Below are positions 18,095 through 27,187 of a stretch of 64,000 nt of DNA, in pieces. The first letter of the stretch is position 1; each line of letters begins with the position of its first letter. The DNA lies in the NCBI GenBank assembly GCA_030263715.1, contig SZPM01000008.1:37666-101665 (forward strand), read 5' to 3'. A program made the translations under genes and the position numbers. The notes beneath the pieces are model-generated. The model was not told the origin of the DNA. It did not search any database and saw nothing but the letters and a program-made list of their open reading frames with translations. This DNA is from ATM1 sp003577165. Its GTDB lineage: Bacteria > Armatimonadota > Fimbriimonadia > Fimbriimonadales > ATM1.

Positions 18095-21000
18095 TTAGAA
18101 CTTCAGCTGGTAGTCCAACCGCAACTGCCAGTTCGACCAGGGCTCGTTCGTCGGCGCGCCGTCCAACCAATCCAGGTAGCCCAGCATGAACGTCAACGTC
18201 TGGTTCGGCCCCGGCTTCTGGTCAAAGCCGATTTCGTAGATCGTCCTCGTCTTGCGCGTGCCGCCCTGCAGAGTGTTCTGCTCCGACGTGTAGGCGATCC
18301 TAAGCGGGCTTCCCGTGTTCCGGAACAGGTCCACTCCCAGGGTCGTTCGCCGTGCCAGCGTGTTCAACTGCAGGTTGTAAAGGTCCTGGAACGAGAATCG
18401 GAAAGCGGCGAAACTGTTCGGCGTGTAATCCACAGCCCAAGTCCTTCCCTGCGTCGGTTGAAGCAGCGAACCGAGCAGCGCGTCGCCCTTCTTCTGCTCG
18501 GGCAAAAAGTCCGTCGTGTGAACCAACTTGAACTTGTCGCCCACCTTGTAACTAATGTCGTAATCCTTGATGTACTGCGTGCCCCCGCTCGGTGTCGTCC
18601 GCACCTTGTACATCAAGTTCAACTGCAGCGGGTCCTTCCCGGAGGGATCGAGTTTGAATCCGAATGTTCTGTCTGCCGCGCGGATTTCGCCCGGCAGCAT
18701 CACCTGACCGTACGCCGCCGAGATTTCGCTTCCCCAGATCTCGGCGCTGACCGATGCCAGTTCGTTCTCTCTCTGCCACACCCCGGCGTCGGTCAGGCTG
18801 TTGTAACCGACCGACAGGTTCACGTTCTTCAAAAGGCCGAAGTTGAACGGCTTCGTGTTCTTCAGGGAGAAGTTGCCGAGAGCGGTCGTCCGAATCCCAT
18901 CGATTCGCTTCTCGTCATACGAACCCCCCACCTCGAACCCGCCGGTGGTGCCGTTCGTCAAGTCCGTCCGGTAATTCCGCTTCCCGCTTCCGTTCGAGTT
19001 GAGTTCTCGATACCACGTGTAGCCCAACTTCATGTTGTTCCCGAAATCATAGGTCGCAGCGAAATTCTGGAACGACAGATCCGGCCCGATGCCCTCGCGA
19101 TCGATCGTGACCTGCGAAACGTTGAAGCCGAAGCGCTTGTTTACCTGCCAACCAAAGCCGTACGACTGTCCGCGCTCAGAGCTTCCGTCCGCAAATTCGT
19201 TTCGCACCTGCTCGGTCGAGAGAGTAGTCGAACTGGTCAACTTCGTTTCGTACTTCAAGTAGTCCGTCTCTCGGTCGGGCCTCGTGGACGTGGAGCCCAT
19301 GTATTGCTCCTCTTCGTGCCTCAGAGTCAGCGTGCCGAACCGGCCGAACGACCTCGTTCCTTCCGCCAGCATGAGGCTGTTACCGAAGAGCAAACCGTCG
19401 ATGCCGTCCCACTGGTGATCGTCCAACCGGAACCGCACTTGCGTCGCCTTGTCCGGCGTGTAGATGAAGTTGGCAAAGTGCTTGAACCGCCGCTGCTCGG
19501 CGTTTCCGTTCGAAGAGTCGTACAAGAAAGCGTCCACCTTCAAGTTCTTGAGGAGGTCGCCCTTGAACGAGAGGTCGAACTGTCGGTACCCGAGGAGCGT
19601 CGTCAGGAAGTCCTTCTCCGGGTCCACGACGTCGGCTACGCGAGTGAACGAATCGTCTACCTCACGATAATTACCGCGAAGTTCGAAGTTCTTCGTCTTC
19701 ACCTCGGCGGAGTAGCGTTTCATCCCGCCATCGGCGGACGTCACGTCGAGGCCCTTGAGACCGACCTGCATCCCACCGAACGAAAACGCAAGGCTCGCAT
19801 CGGTTCTGTCGAATCCGCGCTGGTTTCCGAACAGTTTCCGTTCGGACTCGAGCAGGTCGAACGTCCGGTTGAAGCCTTCGTCAATCGTCTGCCGGCGATA
19901 CATCAGGCTCAGGTTGGGGGCGGCGAAGTCGAAATACGTCTGCCGCAAGTCGCCGGACGTGTCTTCGATGCCGATCGAATCGAATCGGAAAGTCGAGTTC
20001 TTAGCGGGCGCTCCGGTGACGCGGAAGAACTCGCGCTGCATTCCCTCCTCTCGCGTAATCCAGGGGCGGTCCTTGTCGTTCAATCCCGCCTTTGGATCGT
20101 ACATTCGCAGCGTGTCGACGATCATCGCGTCGAGTTCCGGCTGCGCAAGCGCGTTGAGCCTCCCGTAACCCGCGTTGCTCCCTCGTCGCCAGAACTCGAG
20201 CGAGTACGTGCCCAAGCCGATGGACGCGCTCGTCCAATCGAACGATCCCTGGTCCCAACCCAAAGATTTCTGCGAATAGGAGAGAGCGAACCCCGCCCGC
20301 TCCTTGGGGACTGCGAGCGAAAGTTCGCGGCGGTCCATGCCGACCTCCTTCGCCCACTGACCGCGCTCCGCTTCCGCGAGGTTCCCGGCTCTCTGGAAAC
20401 CAGCGTCAATCGATTGATCGAGGTAACTCGCCTTCAAGTACGGCGAATCCAAACTCAGCGCAGTTCGGTGAACCCCGCCGTTCCGATCTTCGATGTCGTT
20501 CTGAGAGAACTTCAGCGTACTTCCGAGGAAATTGACTCCACCTCCGAACTCGCGCCGATCGATCCCACGCTCCTTCTGAAGTTGTTCGCGATCCGCTTCG
20601 GAGAGATCCTTGAACCGGTTAAATCTTTCGTCGATCGACCTCGACTTATAGAAGAGGTCGAACACCGCCGACTTGACGGCGTAATCTTGATATTCGATCT
20701 TCCCGTCTCGATCTTCGATGGTTCTGTAACTGTTCGTGAAAGAAAGCCCGCCGAGATTGACTCCGCTCATGCCGAGTCCCATCCTCTGAAGGCCCTTCTC
20801 CTTCTCCAGTTGCTTTGCTCTCTCCGCTTCGACGCCCGCCGTGCCGAGCATTCCGAAACCCGCGAACTTCTCGTCCACTTTTTGGTAGTCTGCCGAAATC
20901 TTCACTCCGCCGTAATCGCCGGAGAAGTTCTGCATGATCAGCGTGCCGGTTCCTTCGACGCCCTGCTTCGTGACGCCCTGATCGAGTGATGCCGAGTCGG

Positions 21001-21589
21001 CGCGCGTCAGCGACGTCGTCCTATTGCTGACCAGGAACAGGCCTGACAACTGCCCGCCCGCAAACGCGAGTTGGTTGTTCATCCCGACGTCTTGCGCGTT
21101 CATCAGCGTCCCGTCGGCAAACCGCGAAGCGCCCGCCAACCCCAGGAACATGTTGAGTTGGCCCGCCGTCCCGAAATTCAGAGCGATGATCGGAAGCGAA
21201 CTAAATGCGCTCGAAGACTTCGAGCTCGGGTCGTGACGATAACTCACACGGATGGACTGTTCTGGTCGGACCTCACTCGCCAGGTAGAGCATCCCCCCCG
21301 CGTAATCCATCGAAAAGTCCTGCCCTTCTTTCAGCGGCACGCCGTCGAGGAACACTTGCGCGCTCCCCCTAATCACGTTCCCGTAGCGGAGCGGATAGCC
21401 AAGTCCCTTCTTTAGGCCCGGCATGATGTCGATCGCCGGCCGCCCGCCGAGCGTCATCGCCGACGCGGAAGGCGTGTCGTTGAACACGGCATTGAACTCT
21501 TGCGCCGCCCCCGCGGCCGCAAGCGAGATTGCGAGCGCCGATGCTCCGACGCCTCTCATCATCTTGCCGTTCTTCCCCTTCCTCACCAT
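18095..21589 (-). CDS. large putative outer-membrane beta-barrel with six tandem repeats
   Basis: The 1164-residue product has a signal peptide (ALAISLAAAGAAQ at about 18-30). A segment at about 74-118 (VFLDGVPLKEGQDFSMDY) resembles the DG-rich beta modules of SprA-like surface proteins. Six diverged repeats of about 75-95 residues follow, from roughly 235 to 710. The consensus is: SIDEGFNR, a DL.EAER helix, a GxDRRE motif, then paired amphipathic beta-strands. The last 450 residues are alternating aromatic/polar strands ending LDYQLKF, the C-terminal Phe typical of outer-membrane barrels. I recognise no named family. It follows the anti-sigma-like gene by 31 bp and is probably in one operon with it. 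Confidence 0.72.
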   Translation of the reverse strand: MVRKGKNGKMMRGVGASALAISLAAAGAAQEFNAVFNDTPSASAMTLGGRPAIDIMPGLKKGLGYPLRYGNVIRGSAQVFLDGVPLKEGQDFSMDYAGGMLYLASEVRPEQSIRVSYRHDPSSKSSSAFSSLPIIALNFGTAGQLNMFLGLAGASRFADGTLMNAQDVGMNNQLAFAGGQLSGLFLVSNRTTSLTRADSASLDQGVTKQGVEGTGTLIMQNFSGDYGGVKISADYQKVDEKFAGFGMLGTAGVEAERAKQLEKEKGLQRMGLGMSGVNLGGLSFTNSYRTIEDRDGKIEYQDYAVKSAVFDLFYKSRSIDERFNRFKDLSEADREQLQKERGIDRREFGGGVNFLGSTLKFSQNDIEDRNGGVHRTALSLDSPYLKASYLDQSIDAGFQRAGNLAEAERGQWAKEVGMDRRELSLAVPKERAGFALSYSQKSLGWDQGSFDWTSASIGLGTYSLEFWRRGSNAGYGRLNALAQPELDAMIVDTLRMYDPKAGLNDKDRPWITREEGMQREFFRVTGAPAKNSTFRFDSIGIEDTSGDLRQTYFDFAAPNLSLMYRRQTIDEGFNRTFDLLESERKLFGNQRGFDRTDASLAFSFGGMQVGLKGLDVTSADGGMKRYSAEVKTKNFELRGNYREVDDSFTRVADVVDPEKDFLTTLLGYRQFDLSFKGDLLKNLKVDAFLYDSSNGNAEQRRFKHFANFIYTPDKATQVRFRLDDHQWDGIDGLLFGNSLMLAEGTRSFGRFGTLTLRHEEEQYMGSTSTRPDRETDYLKYETKLTSSTTLSTEQVRNEFADGSSERGQSYGFGWQVNKRFGFNVSQVTIDREGIGPDLSFQNFAATYDFGNNMKLGYTWYRELNSNGSGKRNYRTDLTNGTTGGFEVGGSYDEKRIDGIRTTALGNFSLKNTKPFNFGLLKNVNLSVGYNSLTDAGVWQRENELASVSAEIWGSEISAAYGQVMLPGEIRAADRTFGFKLDPSGKDPLQLNLMYKVRTTPSGGTQYIKDYDISYKVGDKFKLVHTTDFLPEQKKGDALLGSLLQPTQGRTWAVDYTPNSFAAFRFSFQDLYNLQLNTLARRTTLGVDLFRNTGSPLRIAYTSEQNTLQGGTRKTRTIYEIGFDQKPGPNQTLTFMLGYLDWLDGAPTNEPWSNWQLRLDYQLKF

Positions 21590-21620
21590 AAATGTCGGCA
21601 GAAACCGCTCTCTGTGTTGC

Positions 21621-22526
21621 CTATGCGCCCTTCTTCACCGCCTCCTTGAGTTCGTTCTGGTTCGCGTTCAGTTTCTTCAGTTGCTCCCTCAGCCGGTTCC
21701 TCGCCTCGGGTGAGGGCTCGTCGGATTTCGAAGAGGTCACGACCCGCTGCTCCCTTTCCTCTGAAGAGGCAAGAAGCGCCACCGGATCTGGCTCTTCTGC
21801 GGCCATCTTCGGGGTCACGCCGAACGTCGGCCCATAAAGGCTGACTTTCGGCGACGAGTGCGCGCTCAGCGCGCCGGCGGACTCAGGCGCAGCTGTGCGG
21901 CCGCCGCCAAGCGCGGCTCCTCCCGACCCTGCTCCAGGATCCGGCGAGAGCGTGCCTCCAGCCAGCCGAGTGTCCGCCTCGGTCGCCCGCGGCCTCAGGG
22001 AGCGCCGTGCGCCCTTCGTCTCGCCGGCTGGGTTGGCTTGAGCCACAAGCTGTTCGCTGCCGGCCCGGCCGGAAGCCTCGGGCACCACGGAGACTCGCCC
22101 CGGGTCTGTGGGCGAAGCGGCAGAAGCGTCCACGATCCGGGCGCCTGGGACATAGGGCTCGACGTCGCTCGGCCGCAGCAGGAATACGGCGAGACCGGCC
22201 GCGGCTGCCGGCACGGCGATACGAAGCGCCGCGGGCAGCGTCAGACGAATTCGTCTGCGGGTCGTCGCGTCGAGGATCGCCCCCTCGAGCCAGGAAGGCG
22301 CCTCAAACCTTTGGGCCTGCGCCAGGATCGCGCTCCCCCCACGTAGGTCCGCGAGCAGCCTCCGACCCTCCGCGCTCTGCGCGATGTAAGCCTCAACCAA
22401 GCGCCTCTCTTTCGGGGTCGCTTCGCCGTCAGCGTAGGCCGAGATCAACTCGAACATCTCCTCGTCCAGGTTCTCCCCAGCCGTGACCAGTTCGAGTTCG
22501 TCCCAAATGTCGTGGTTTTCGTGCAT
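21621..22526 (-). CDS. anti-sigma-factor-like single-pass membrane protein
   Basis: This 301-residue protein begins with an acidic helical domain whose FELISAYADGEATPKERRLVE sequence (split: FELISAYADG, then EATPKERRLVE) matches the start of many anti-ECF-sigma domains. It lacks the HxxxCxxC zinc motif. A membrane segment at about 100-118 separates this from a Ser/Pro/Gly-rich, low-complexity outer part and a C-terminal helix (ARNRLREQLKKLNANQNEL). No sigma factor lies next to it, which is unusual. The ATG has a GGAG site, and the barrel gene follows 31 bp later. Role inferred from the N-terminal pattern and topology only. Confidence 0.62.
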   Translation of the reverse strand: MHENHDIWDELELVTAGENLDEEMFELISAYADGEATPKERRLVEAYIAQSAEGRRLLADLRGGSAILAQAQRFEAPSWLEGAILDATTRRRIRLTLPAALRIAVPAAAAGLAVFLLRPSDVEPYVPGARIVDASAASPTDPGRVSVVPEASGRAGSEQLVAQANPAGETKGARRSLRPRATEADTRLAGGTLSPDPGAGSGGAALGGGRTAAPESAGALSAHSSPKVSLYGPTFGVTPKMAAEEPDPVALLASSEEREQRVVTSSKSDEPSPEARNRLREQLKKLNANQNELKEAVKKGA

Positions 22527-22640
22527 GTCCGCTCCGAGTCGCTTCTTGATCCGACCCGTTCAGTTAGACCCCCCAGACTCCGCTGCGTGTCGGCGTGGGG
22601 GGGCGGTTTCCTCCCTATTTCTCGGTCGTTTAGGGTATCC

Positions 22641-22760
22641 TTTGACCGTCTCCGCAGACAGTCGGCGTCCCAAACCGGGACTTAATCCGCGAGGGCCGAC
22701 CGAGGGGCAGCGAACTAGGCCTGACAAGTTTTGTTTGGGCCCCGCAGCCTGTGCGGGGCC
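22641..22760 (+). promoter_or_regulatory. L10 leader RNA (autoregulation of rplJL)
   Basis: The region has the conserved order of bacterial L10 leaders: GACAGTCGGC, a small stem, ACTTAATCC, then the pairing strand GCCGACCGAGG. L10-L12 complex binds this RNA and lowers its own synthesis. It is followed at 22738-22760 by a perfect 9-bp GC hairpin before TAAATCATTT, which could act as an attenuator or processing site. The gene starts 25 bp later. Confidence 0.85.
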
Positions 22761-22785
22761 TAAATCATTTGGAAGGAATCGAATC

Positions 22786-23451
22786 GTGCCCACTCCAGCA
22801 AAAAGTGCATTAATCGATCGAGCCACTGAGTGGTACGGTAAATCGGTTGGCGTCATCTTTACGGACTACCGCGGGCTCTCCGTGCGCGACATGCAGGAGC
22901 TCCGAAAGTCGCTCCGCCAAGCAGGCGCAGAGTACCGGGTCGTAAAGAACACGCTGTTCCGGATCGCGGTCGGCGACGACATCGCGAAGTTCCCCGCCGA
23001 GTTCCACAACGGAACCACGGCAACCGCCTTCATCTTCCAAGAGGAAACCGCTTGCGCGAAGGCCCTAACTGATTTCAAGAAGACACATCCGACCTTTTCC
23101 ATCAAGGGCGGATTCGTCCAAGGTCGAGCCCTCTCGGCCGCCGAAGTCGAGGCCTTCGCCAAACTCCCTGGGAAGAAAGAACTCCTCGCGCAAATCGTGG
23201 GAGTGATGGCTGCGCCGATCTCCAATGTCGTAGGCATCATGAACGAGTTGCTCGCTGCGCCGATTCGACTCGTCGCTGCGATCGAGGAAAAGGGCGGGGG
23301 GGCGCCGTCGACGGCAACAGCACAAGCGCCCGAACCCGCTCCCGTCGAAGCGGCCGCCGAGGCCGCGCCCGAACCGGAGCAGGAAGCACAAGCAACCGAA
23401 ACCGAACCCGAAGCGACCACAGCAGAGGAATCTGCAACCGAATCTGAATAA
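22786..23451 (+). CDS. rplJ: 50S ribosomal protein L10
   Basis: L10 forms the base of the ribosomal stalk and carries L7/L12 dimers. The 221-residue product shows the family core: SVGVIFTDYRGLSV near 22-35, LRQAGAEYRVVKNTL near 48, and a helical C-terminal L12-binding region. The tail of about 50 residues is rich in Ala, Glu and Pro (EPAPVEAAAEAAPEPEQ), longer than in E. coli (165 residues in total). The GTG at 22786 has GGAAGG upstream, and the leader precedes it. Confidence 0.96.
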   Translation: MPTPAKSALIDRATEWYGKSVGVIFTDYRGLSVRDMQELRKSLRQAGAEYRVVKNTLFRIAVGDDIAKFPAEFHNGTTATAFIFQEETACAKALTDFKKTHPTFSIKGGFVQGRALSAAEVEAFAKLPGKKELLAQIVGVMAAPISNVVGIMNELLAAPIRLVAAIEEKGGGAPSTATAQAPEPAPVEAAAEAAPEPEQEAQATETEPEATTAEESATESE

Positions 23452-23462
23452 GGAGTCAAGTC

Positions 23463-23852
23463 ATGCCTAGTGCAATTGAGGAAATCGTAGACAAAATCGC
23501 AAATCTCACCGTTCTCGAACTCAGCGAACTCAAGAAGTTGATGGAAGAGCGCTTCGACGTCACGGCTGCCGCCGCTATGCCGGTCGGCATGCCCATGATG
23601 ATGCCCGCGGGCGGCGGAGACGCCGCTGCGGCGGAAGAGAAGACCAGTTTCGACGTGATCCTGTCCGAAGTCGGCGGCGCGAAACTGCAGGTCATCAAAG
23701 TCGTTCGCGAAGTCACCGGCCTCGGCCTGAAAGAAGCCAAGGACCTGGTGGACGCGGCGCCTGGCAAGATCAAAGAGGGCGTGACGAAGGACGAAGCGGA
23801 GAAGATCAAGGCTACCGTCGAGGAAGCGGGCGGAAAAGTCGAGATCAAGTAA
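23463..23852 (+). CDS. rplL: 50S ribosomal protein L7/L12
   Basis: L7/L12 is the mobile stalk protein that recruits translation GTPases. The 129 residues comprise an N-terminal dimer domain (MPSAIEEIVDKIANLTVLEL), an Ala/Met/Gly-rich hinge at about 36-58, and the C-terminal domain with the signature LKVVREVTGLGLKEAKDLV-like sequence (here VIKVVREVTGLGLKEAK). It starts 11 bp after rplJ. A terminator follows at 23880, so the operon ends here, without rpoB. Confidence 0.97.
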   Translation: MPSAIEEIVDKIANLTVLELSELKKLMEERFDVTAAAAMPVGMPMMMPAGGGDAAAAEEKTSFDVILSEVGGAKLQVIKVVREVTGLGLKEAKDLVDAAPGKIKEGVTKDEAEKIKATVEEAGGKVEIK

Positions 23853-23879
23853 CCAGAAAATTAGAGAGCGCCCAGCACG

Positions 23880-23907
23880 AAGGGCGGGGCGGATTCGCCT
23901 CGCCCTT
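23880..23907. terminator. shared terminator of rplJL and xerD
   Basis: A 12-bp stem (23880-23891 with 23896-23907, one G-U pair, loop GATT) lies between the convergent rplL and xerD genes and covers the xerD stop codon. The plus-strand tail (AGTTCTTCTT) is moderately T-rich. Confidence 0.65.
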
Positions 23908-24826
23908 AGTTCTTCTTAGCGCGGGGGTGAGCCGAAGCATATTTCTCCCGCAGCGTCCCGAGGTCGAGCATCGTGTACACCTCAGTCGTCGCGATCGACT
24001 CGTGCCCAAGCAGTTCCTGCACGCTTCTCAGGTCCGCGCCCGCCTGCACGAGATGCACCGCATACGAGTGGCGAAGCGTGTGAGGACCGATTTCTGTGTC
24101 GATTCCAGCGGCCGCGGCGTAAGCCCTTAGAATCTTGAACACGCCGCTCCTCGACATCCCCGTTCCACGGAAGTTCAGAAACACGACGCTCGTCGGGCGC
24201 TTTCCAATGAGCTTCGGCCTCGATTTCTCCAGGTAGTCGCGTAACACATCGTGAGTCACGGCAGGAATCGGCACGATCCTCGTCTTGCCTCTCTTTCCGA
24301 ACACGCGAAGAACCGACTCCTGCACGGAGTAGTCCTCCAACTTCAGGCGGCACAACTCGCTCACCCGAAGCCCGGTACCGTAGAGCACCTCCATCATCGC
24401 CCGATCTCGCAAGCCGATAGACGTCGCGGTGTCAGTCGTCGCCAGCAGCCGCTCGACTTCGTCTCGTGTGAGGGCCTTCGGCAACAGTTTCGGACGCCTC
24501 CCCCCCGCCGTCACAGGCAGCGTCGCCTCGGAGATCTCACCGTTGCGCGCGAGGTACTTCAAGAATGAGCGCAGGCTGGACATCTTGCGGGAGATCGTTC
24601 TGCCAGAGAGCATCCGCTTCGCCAGACTCGCACGATACGACGAGGACACCTCCTCAGAGAACTGCTGCCAACTCTTCTTGCCGACACGCTCCAAGTGCAG
24701 CGCGGCGTCCCTTAGGTCCCGCCGATACGCCTCCATCGTGTGAGCGCTCGCGCCTCGCTCCCCGCTAAGCGAATCGAGAAACCACTCGATCGCCTCGGTC
24801 AGTTCCCCTTCTTCTGAAACACGCAT
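23906..24826 (-). CDS. xerD: XerC/XerD-type tyrosine recombinase
   Basis: This 306-residue recombinase probably resolves chromosome dimers. The N-terminal SAM-like domain (TMEAYRRDLRDAALHL) precedes the catalytic domain. The active-site residues are present: Arg in GTGLRVSELCRL, Lys in VFGKRGKTR, HTLRHSYAVHL, the LGHESIATTEVY box, and the nucleophile Tyr in that last motif. Length and spacing match Xer proteins rather than phage integrases. The ATG at 24826 is chosen over a start at 24904 that lies deep in the preceding gene; it still overlaps that gene by 28 bp. Last gene of a four-gene overlapping operon. Confidence 0.93.
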   Translation of the reverse strand: MRVSEEGELTEAIEWFLDSLSGERGASAHTMEAYRRDLRDAALHLERVGKKSWQQFSEEVSSSYRASLAKRMLSGRTISRKMSSLRSFLKYLARNGEISEATLPVTAGGRRPKLLPKALTRDEVERLLATTDTATSIGLRDRAMMEVLYGTGLRVSELCRLKLEDYSVQESVLRVFGKRGKTRIVPIPAVTHDVLRDYLEKSRPKLIGKRPTSVVFLNFRGTGMSRSGVFKILRAYAAAAGIDTEIGPHTLRHSYAVHLVQAGADLRSVQELLGHESIATTEVYTMLDLGTLREKYASAHPRAKKN

Positions 24827-26547
24827 AACGTGGGCCGAATGTACATCAGGTCGTGAGGAGATGTCGGATACCTCGATGAGAACGCAAATCGAACCCGGCT
24901 CCAATCCCGCTCAACCCCCCCCTCGATGGGTCCTTCCGGACGCGTCGTCGGCGTGTCCGCCCAGAAGATGGTCGTCAGATCGTATCGCTTCAGCAGTTCT
25001 GGCATGAATCGCATGTAACCGGGATCGCGTACCCGATCGTGATCTAGGAACTCGAAACTGCTGATCACGATGTAGTCCGGCGCGAGATCGAGAAGCTCGA
25101 GGTTGTAGTCGGAACGAGCCTGTCCCACTTCGCCGACCCGAATCAGCCGCTCGCTCGCCGCACGCATCGCGGCAAGCCGCGCATCCGCGCCCACGAGGCC
25201 CGTCGAGGGATAGAAGAAGAGATTCGTTCCCGGAAACACTGTCGGACTGTAAAACCACGGATCTGAGACGAATCCCAGCGATGCGCCCGAGCGAACTCGC
25301 TCAAGAAGCCACTTCCCGGCCTGCTCCCGCGGGTCCTGATCCGCCATCAGCATCGTAAGACCCACCGCACCGGTGGGCGACGTCATCGAAATCCCGGCGA
25401 TGAGCACGAGGAGGGCGTTCGCAATCCTCCACAGAGTTCCGCGCCGATGCAGTTCTTCGACGATGACACCGACTCCTAAAGCAAGACATGGCAAAAGCGG
25501 AAAGACGTAGCGCATGAACTTCACTTCTGCGCGCCCGATGGCGATGTAGTAAGCCACCGCGAACAGAGCGACGGGTATAAGCCATGCAGACTTCTTTACC
25601 CCCCCCATCGCCAAGCCGCCAACCGAAGCGAGCAGCGCCACGCCGCCGTACGCTGCGACCAGGTTGCCGATGTGGTACAGAAATCCGCTCGGTGTGTTCT
25701 CGAACACGAGGCCATGCCCTGTGGCTGTATGCGACAGTTCGTAACTAAAGTCTTTCCAGAACTTCGCCGAGTCGATCAGAACACCGGGCGTCGCGATGAA
25801 GAAGGCCACGGCTGCCGCAGCTGTACCGGCCCAGAACCTCTTCCAAAACTGGCCTTTGTCCGCGATGTACAGAGCAGACCAAAGCGAGAGTAGCAGAAGC
25901 ACTCCCGTGTACTTCGTCCCCGCCGCGAGTCCGCAACATGCGCCCGCTGCGATCACCAAGCGCAAAGGCGAGTTCTCCGACCGCACGATGCGCAGCACAA
26001 GCCAGAGCGCAATCGCCACCAGCAGCGTCACGAATACGTCGGTCGTCTGGAACCGCGCGTGCACCACGAACCCGGGTCCGATGGACAGCAAAAACGCCGC
26101 TGCGACCGCGCCAGCCAGTCCCACGATCTCCAACGCAGCCAAGAACAAAAACGCGCACGCAAGCGATCCTGCGGCGGCTGATAGAACCCGTCCCGTGAGA
26201 ACGACGCCTCGCTCCTCTTCCCACAGTTTGCCTTCGGTTGCTTTTGGAATCCACCCATAGGTTCTCCCCGCGTCACAGAGGAGTTTCTGAACGGTCGTGT
26301 ACAGGCTTCCGTAGTTGTAAAAACCTGGCTTGAAGTAGGGCGCGGCTTCGGCCGCCGCGAGAATCGGCTCATCGGGGTGCAGCGAATTGTGGTGCGACTC
26401 ATTCGGAAGCCCCCATCCGATGCCGCCCAGACGCAGCAGCATCGCAGCAAGCGCTATGAGAATGAAAACAGACGCGACAACGCGCCGCGACGGTCGAGAG
26501 AGGAGAACGTCAGACGACTCCTGCGGGCTCTGCTGCTCGCTCGACAC
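24799..26547 (-). CDS. GT-C (GT39/PMT-like) membrane glycosyltransferase
   Basis: The 582-residue product has 10-12 hydrophobic segments and a short first outer loop with SLHPDEP at about 56-62, the acidic catalytic motif of GT-C enzymes. It continues with FYNYGSLY and a C-terminal soluble domain from about 430. Such enzymes move a sugar from a polyprenyl-phosphate donor onto protein, lipid or glycan outside the membrane. Acceptor unknown. It starts at a GTG inside the end of the previous gene (38-bp overlap). Confidence 0.8.
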   Translation of the reverse strand: MSSEQQSPQESSDVLLSRPSRRVVASVFILIALAAMLLRLGGIGWGLPNESHHNSLHPDEPILAAAEAAPYFKPGFYNYGSLYTTVQKLLCDAGRTYGWIPKATEGKLWEEERGVVLTGRVLSAAAGSLACAFLFLAALEIVGLAGAVAAAFLLSIGPGFVVHARFQTTDVFVTLLVAIALWLVLRIVRSENSPLRLVIAAGACCGLAAGTKYTGVLLLLSLWSALYIADKGQFWKRFWAGTAAAAVAFFIATPGVLIDSAKFWKDFSYELSHTATGHGLVFENTPSGFLYHIGNLVAAYGGVALLASVGGLAMGGVKKSAWLIPVALFAVAYYIAIGRAEVKFMRYVFPLLPCLALGVGVIVEELHRRGTLWRIANALLVLIAGISMTSPTGAVGLTMLMADQDPREQAGKWLLERVRSGASLGFVSDPWFYSPTVFPGTNLFFYPSTGLVGADARLAAMRAASERLIRVGEVGQARSDYNLELLDLAPDYIVISSFEFLDHDRVRDPGYMRFMPELLKRYDLTTIFWADTPTTRPEGPIEGGVERDWSRVRFAFSSRYPTSPHDLMYIRPTLCVFQKKGN

Positions 26548-27187
26548 CCGTCAATTTTAGCACTCGAAGCAGAGCGTCGACGACCATGGGACAGAAAACG
26601 CTCCCGGACCCCTGGCGTAGGACTCGCCTCGCTTCGGATTCACCATACTGTCTCCGCGCCGAAACGTACGTTTGCACGGCGAACAAAATGCGCGACTCGA
26701 TCGGTATGTCGTTTCCTGCCGGAAGAAATCGCGATCCGACTCCATCGAATCGAGCACGCTGGCAACTGACGATCGGAACCAGGTCCGAAAACTCCGGGAT
26801 GAACGACAGCATGGTGCAGCCCACGGTCGGATGCCCCTCAAATGCCTCATTCTGTTCGTCCGTCCACTCATGCTTCGATGAAGATCGAAGCGTCCGATAG
26901 GGCACTCCCACCAGTCCGATTTGAGCGACGTGAGCGGCCCGCTCGATCGACCTTCTCGTTGCGGATGGAAGGTCCAGCATGTCCGCGACCTCGAGACAGA
27001 AGTGTACGATGCTCCTCGTCTCCCCAAACTGACCCGTCCTCACTTCGATGGAACGGGAAATGGAATTCAAAATCCCTTGCTGCGTCAGTCGAGATCTTGC
27101 CGGCACCCAACTCCAAACGAACCACGCGAGCACGCTCGTCCCCGCGGTCAAAACGAGCACGGTCCCAAATAGCAGCCAGTCCATCAT
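26510..27187 (-). CDS. degenerate HD-GYP protein (predicted catalytically inactive)
   Basis: The 225 residues start with one membrane helix (about 5-27), then an HD-GYP fold that has lost its active site. Where the family has HDxGK, this protein reads AAHVAQIGLVGVP (residues 84-96); where it has HHERxDGxGYP, it reads CQRARFDGVGSRF. The framework survives: EGHPTVGCTML, NDIPIESRILFAV and GSVFCPMVVDALL align with HPxIG, EIPLxARIxAV and GTQFDPxVVxAF. The gene overlaps the active HD-GYP gene by ATGA. I infer a regulatory or partner role, or early decay; the frame is intact. Confidence 0.8.
   Translation of the reverse strand: MMDWLLFGTVLVLTAGTSVLAWFVWSWVPARSRLTQQGILNSISRSIEVRTGQFGETRSIVHFCLEVADMLDLPSATRRSIERAAHVAQIGLVGVPYRTLRSSSKHEWTDEQNEAFEGHPTVGCTMLSFIPEFSDLVPIVSCQRARFDGVGSRFLPAGNDIPIESRILFAVQTYVSARRQYGESEARRVLRQGSGSVFCPMVVDALLRVLKLTGVERAAEPAGVV

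Noticed and set aside
18062..20989. 975-residue open frame antisense to the barrel gene
   Set aside because: Its sequence is Arg/Leu/Val-rich with no hydrophobic or domain pattern. Long antisense frames are expected in high-GC DNA. The minus-strand frame has a signal peptide, repeats and a barrel end.
23906..24826. xerD-like gene as an integrase of a mobile element
   Set aside because: Length and motif spacing match XerC/D, it sits inside an operon, and there are no attachment repeats or phage genes nearby.
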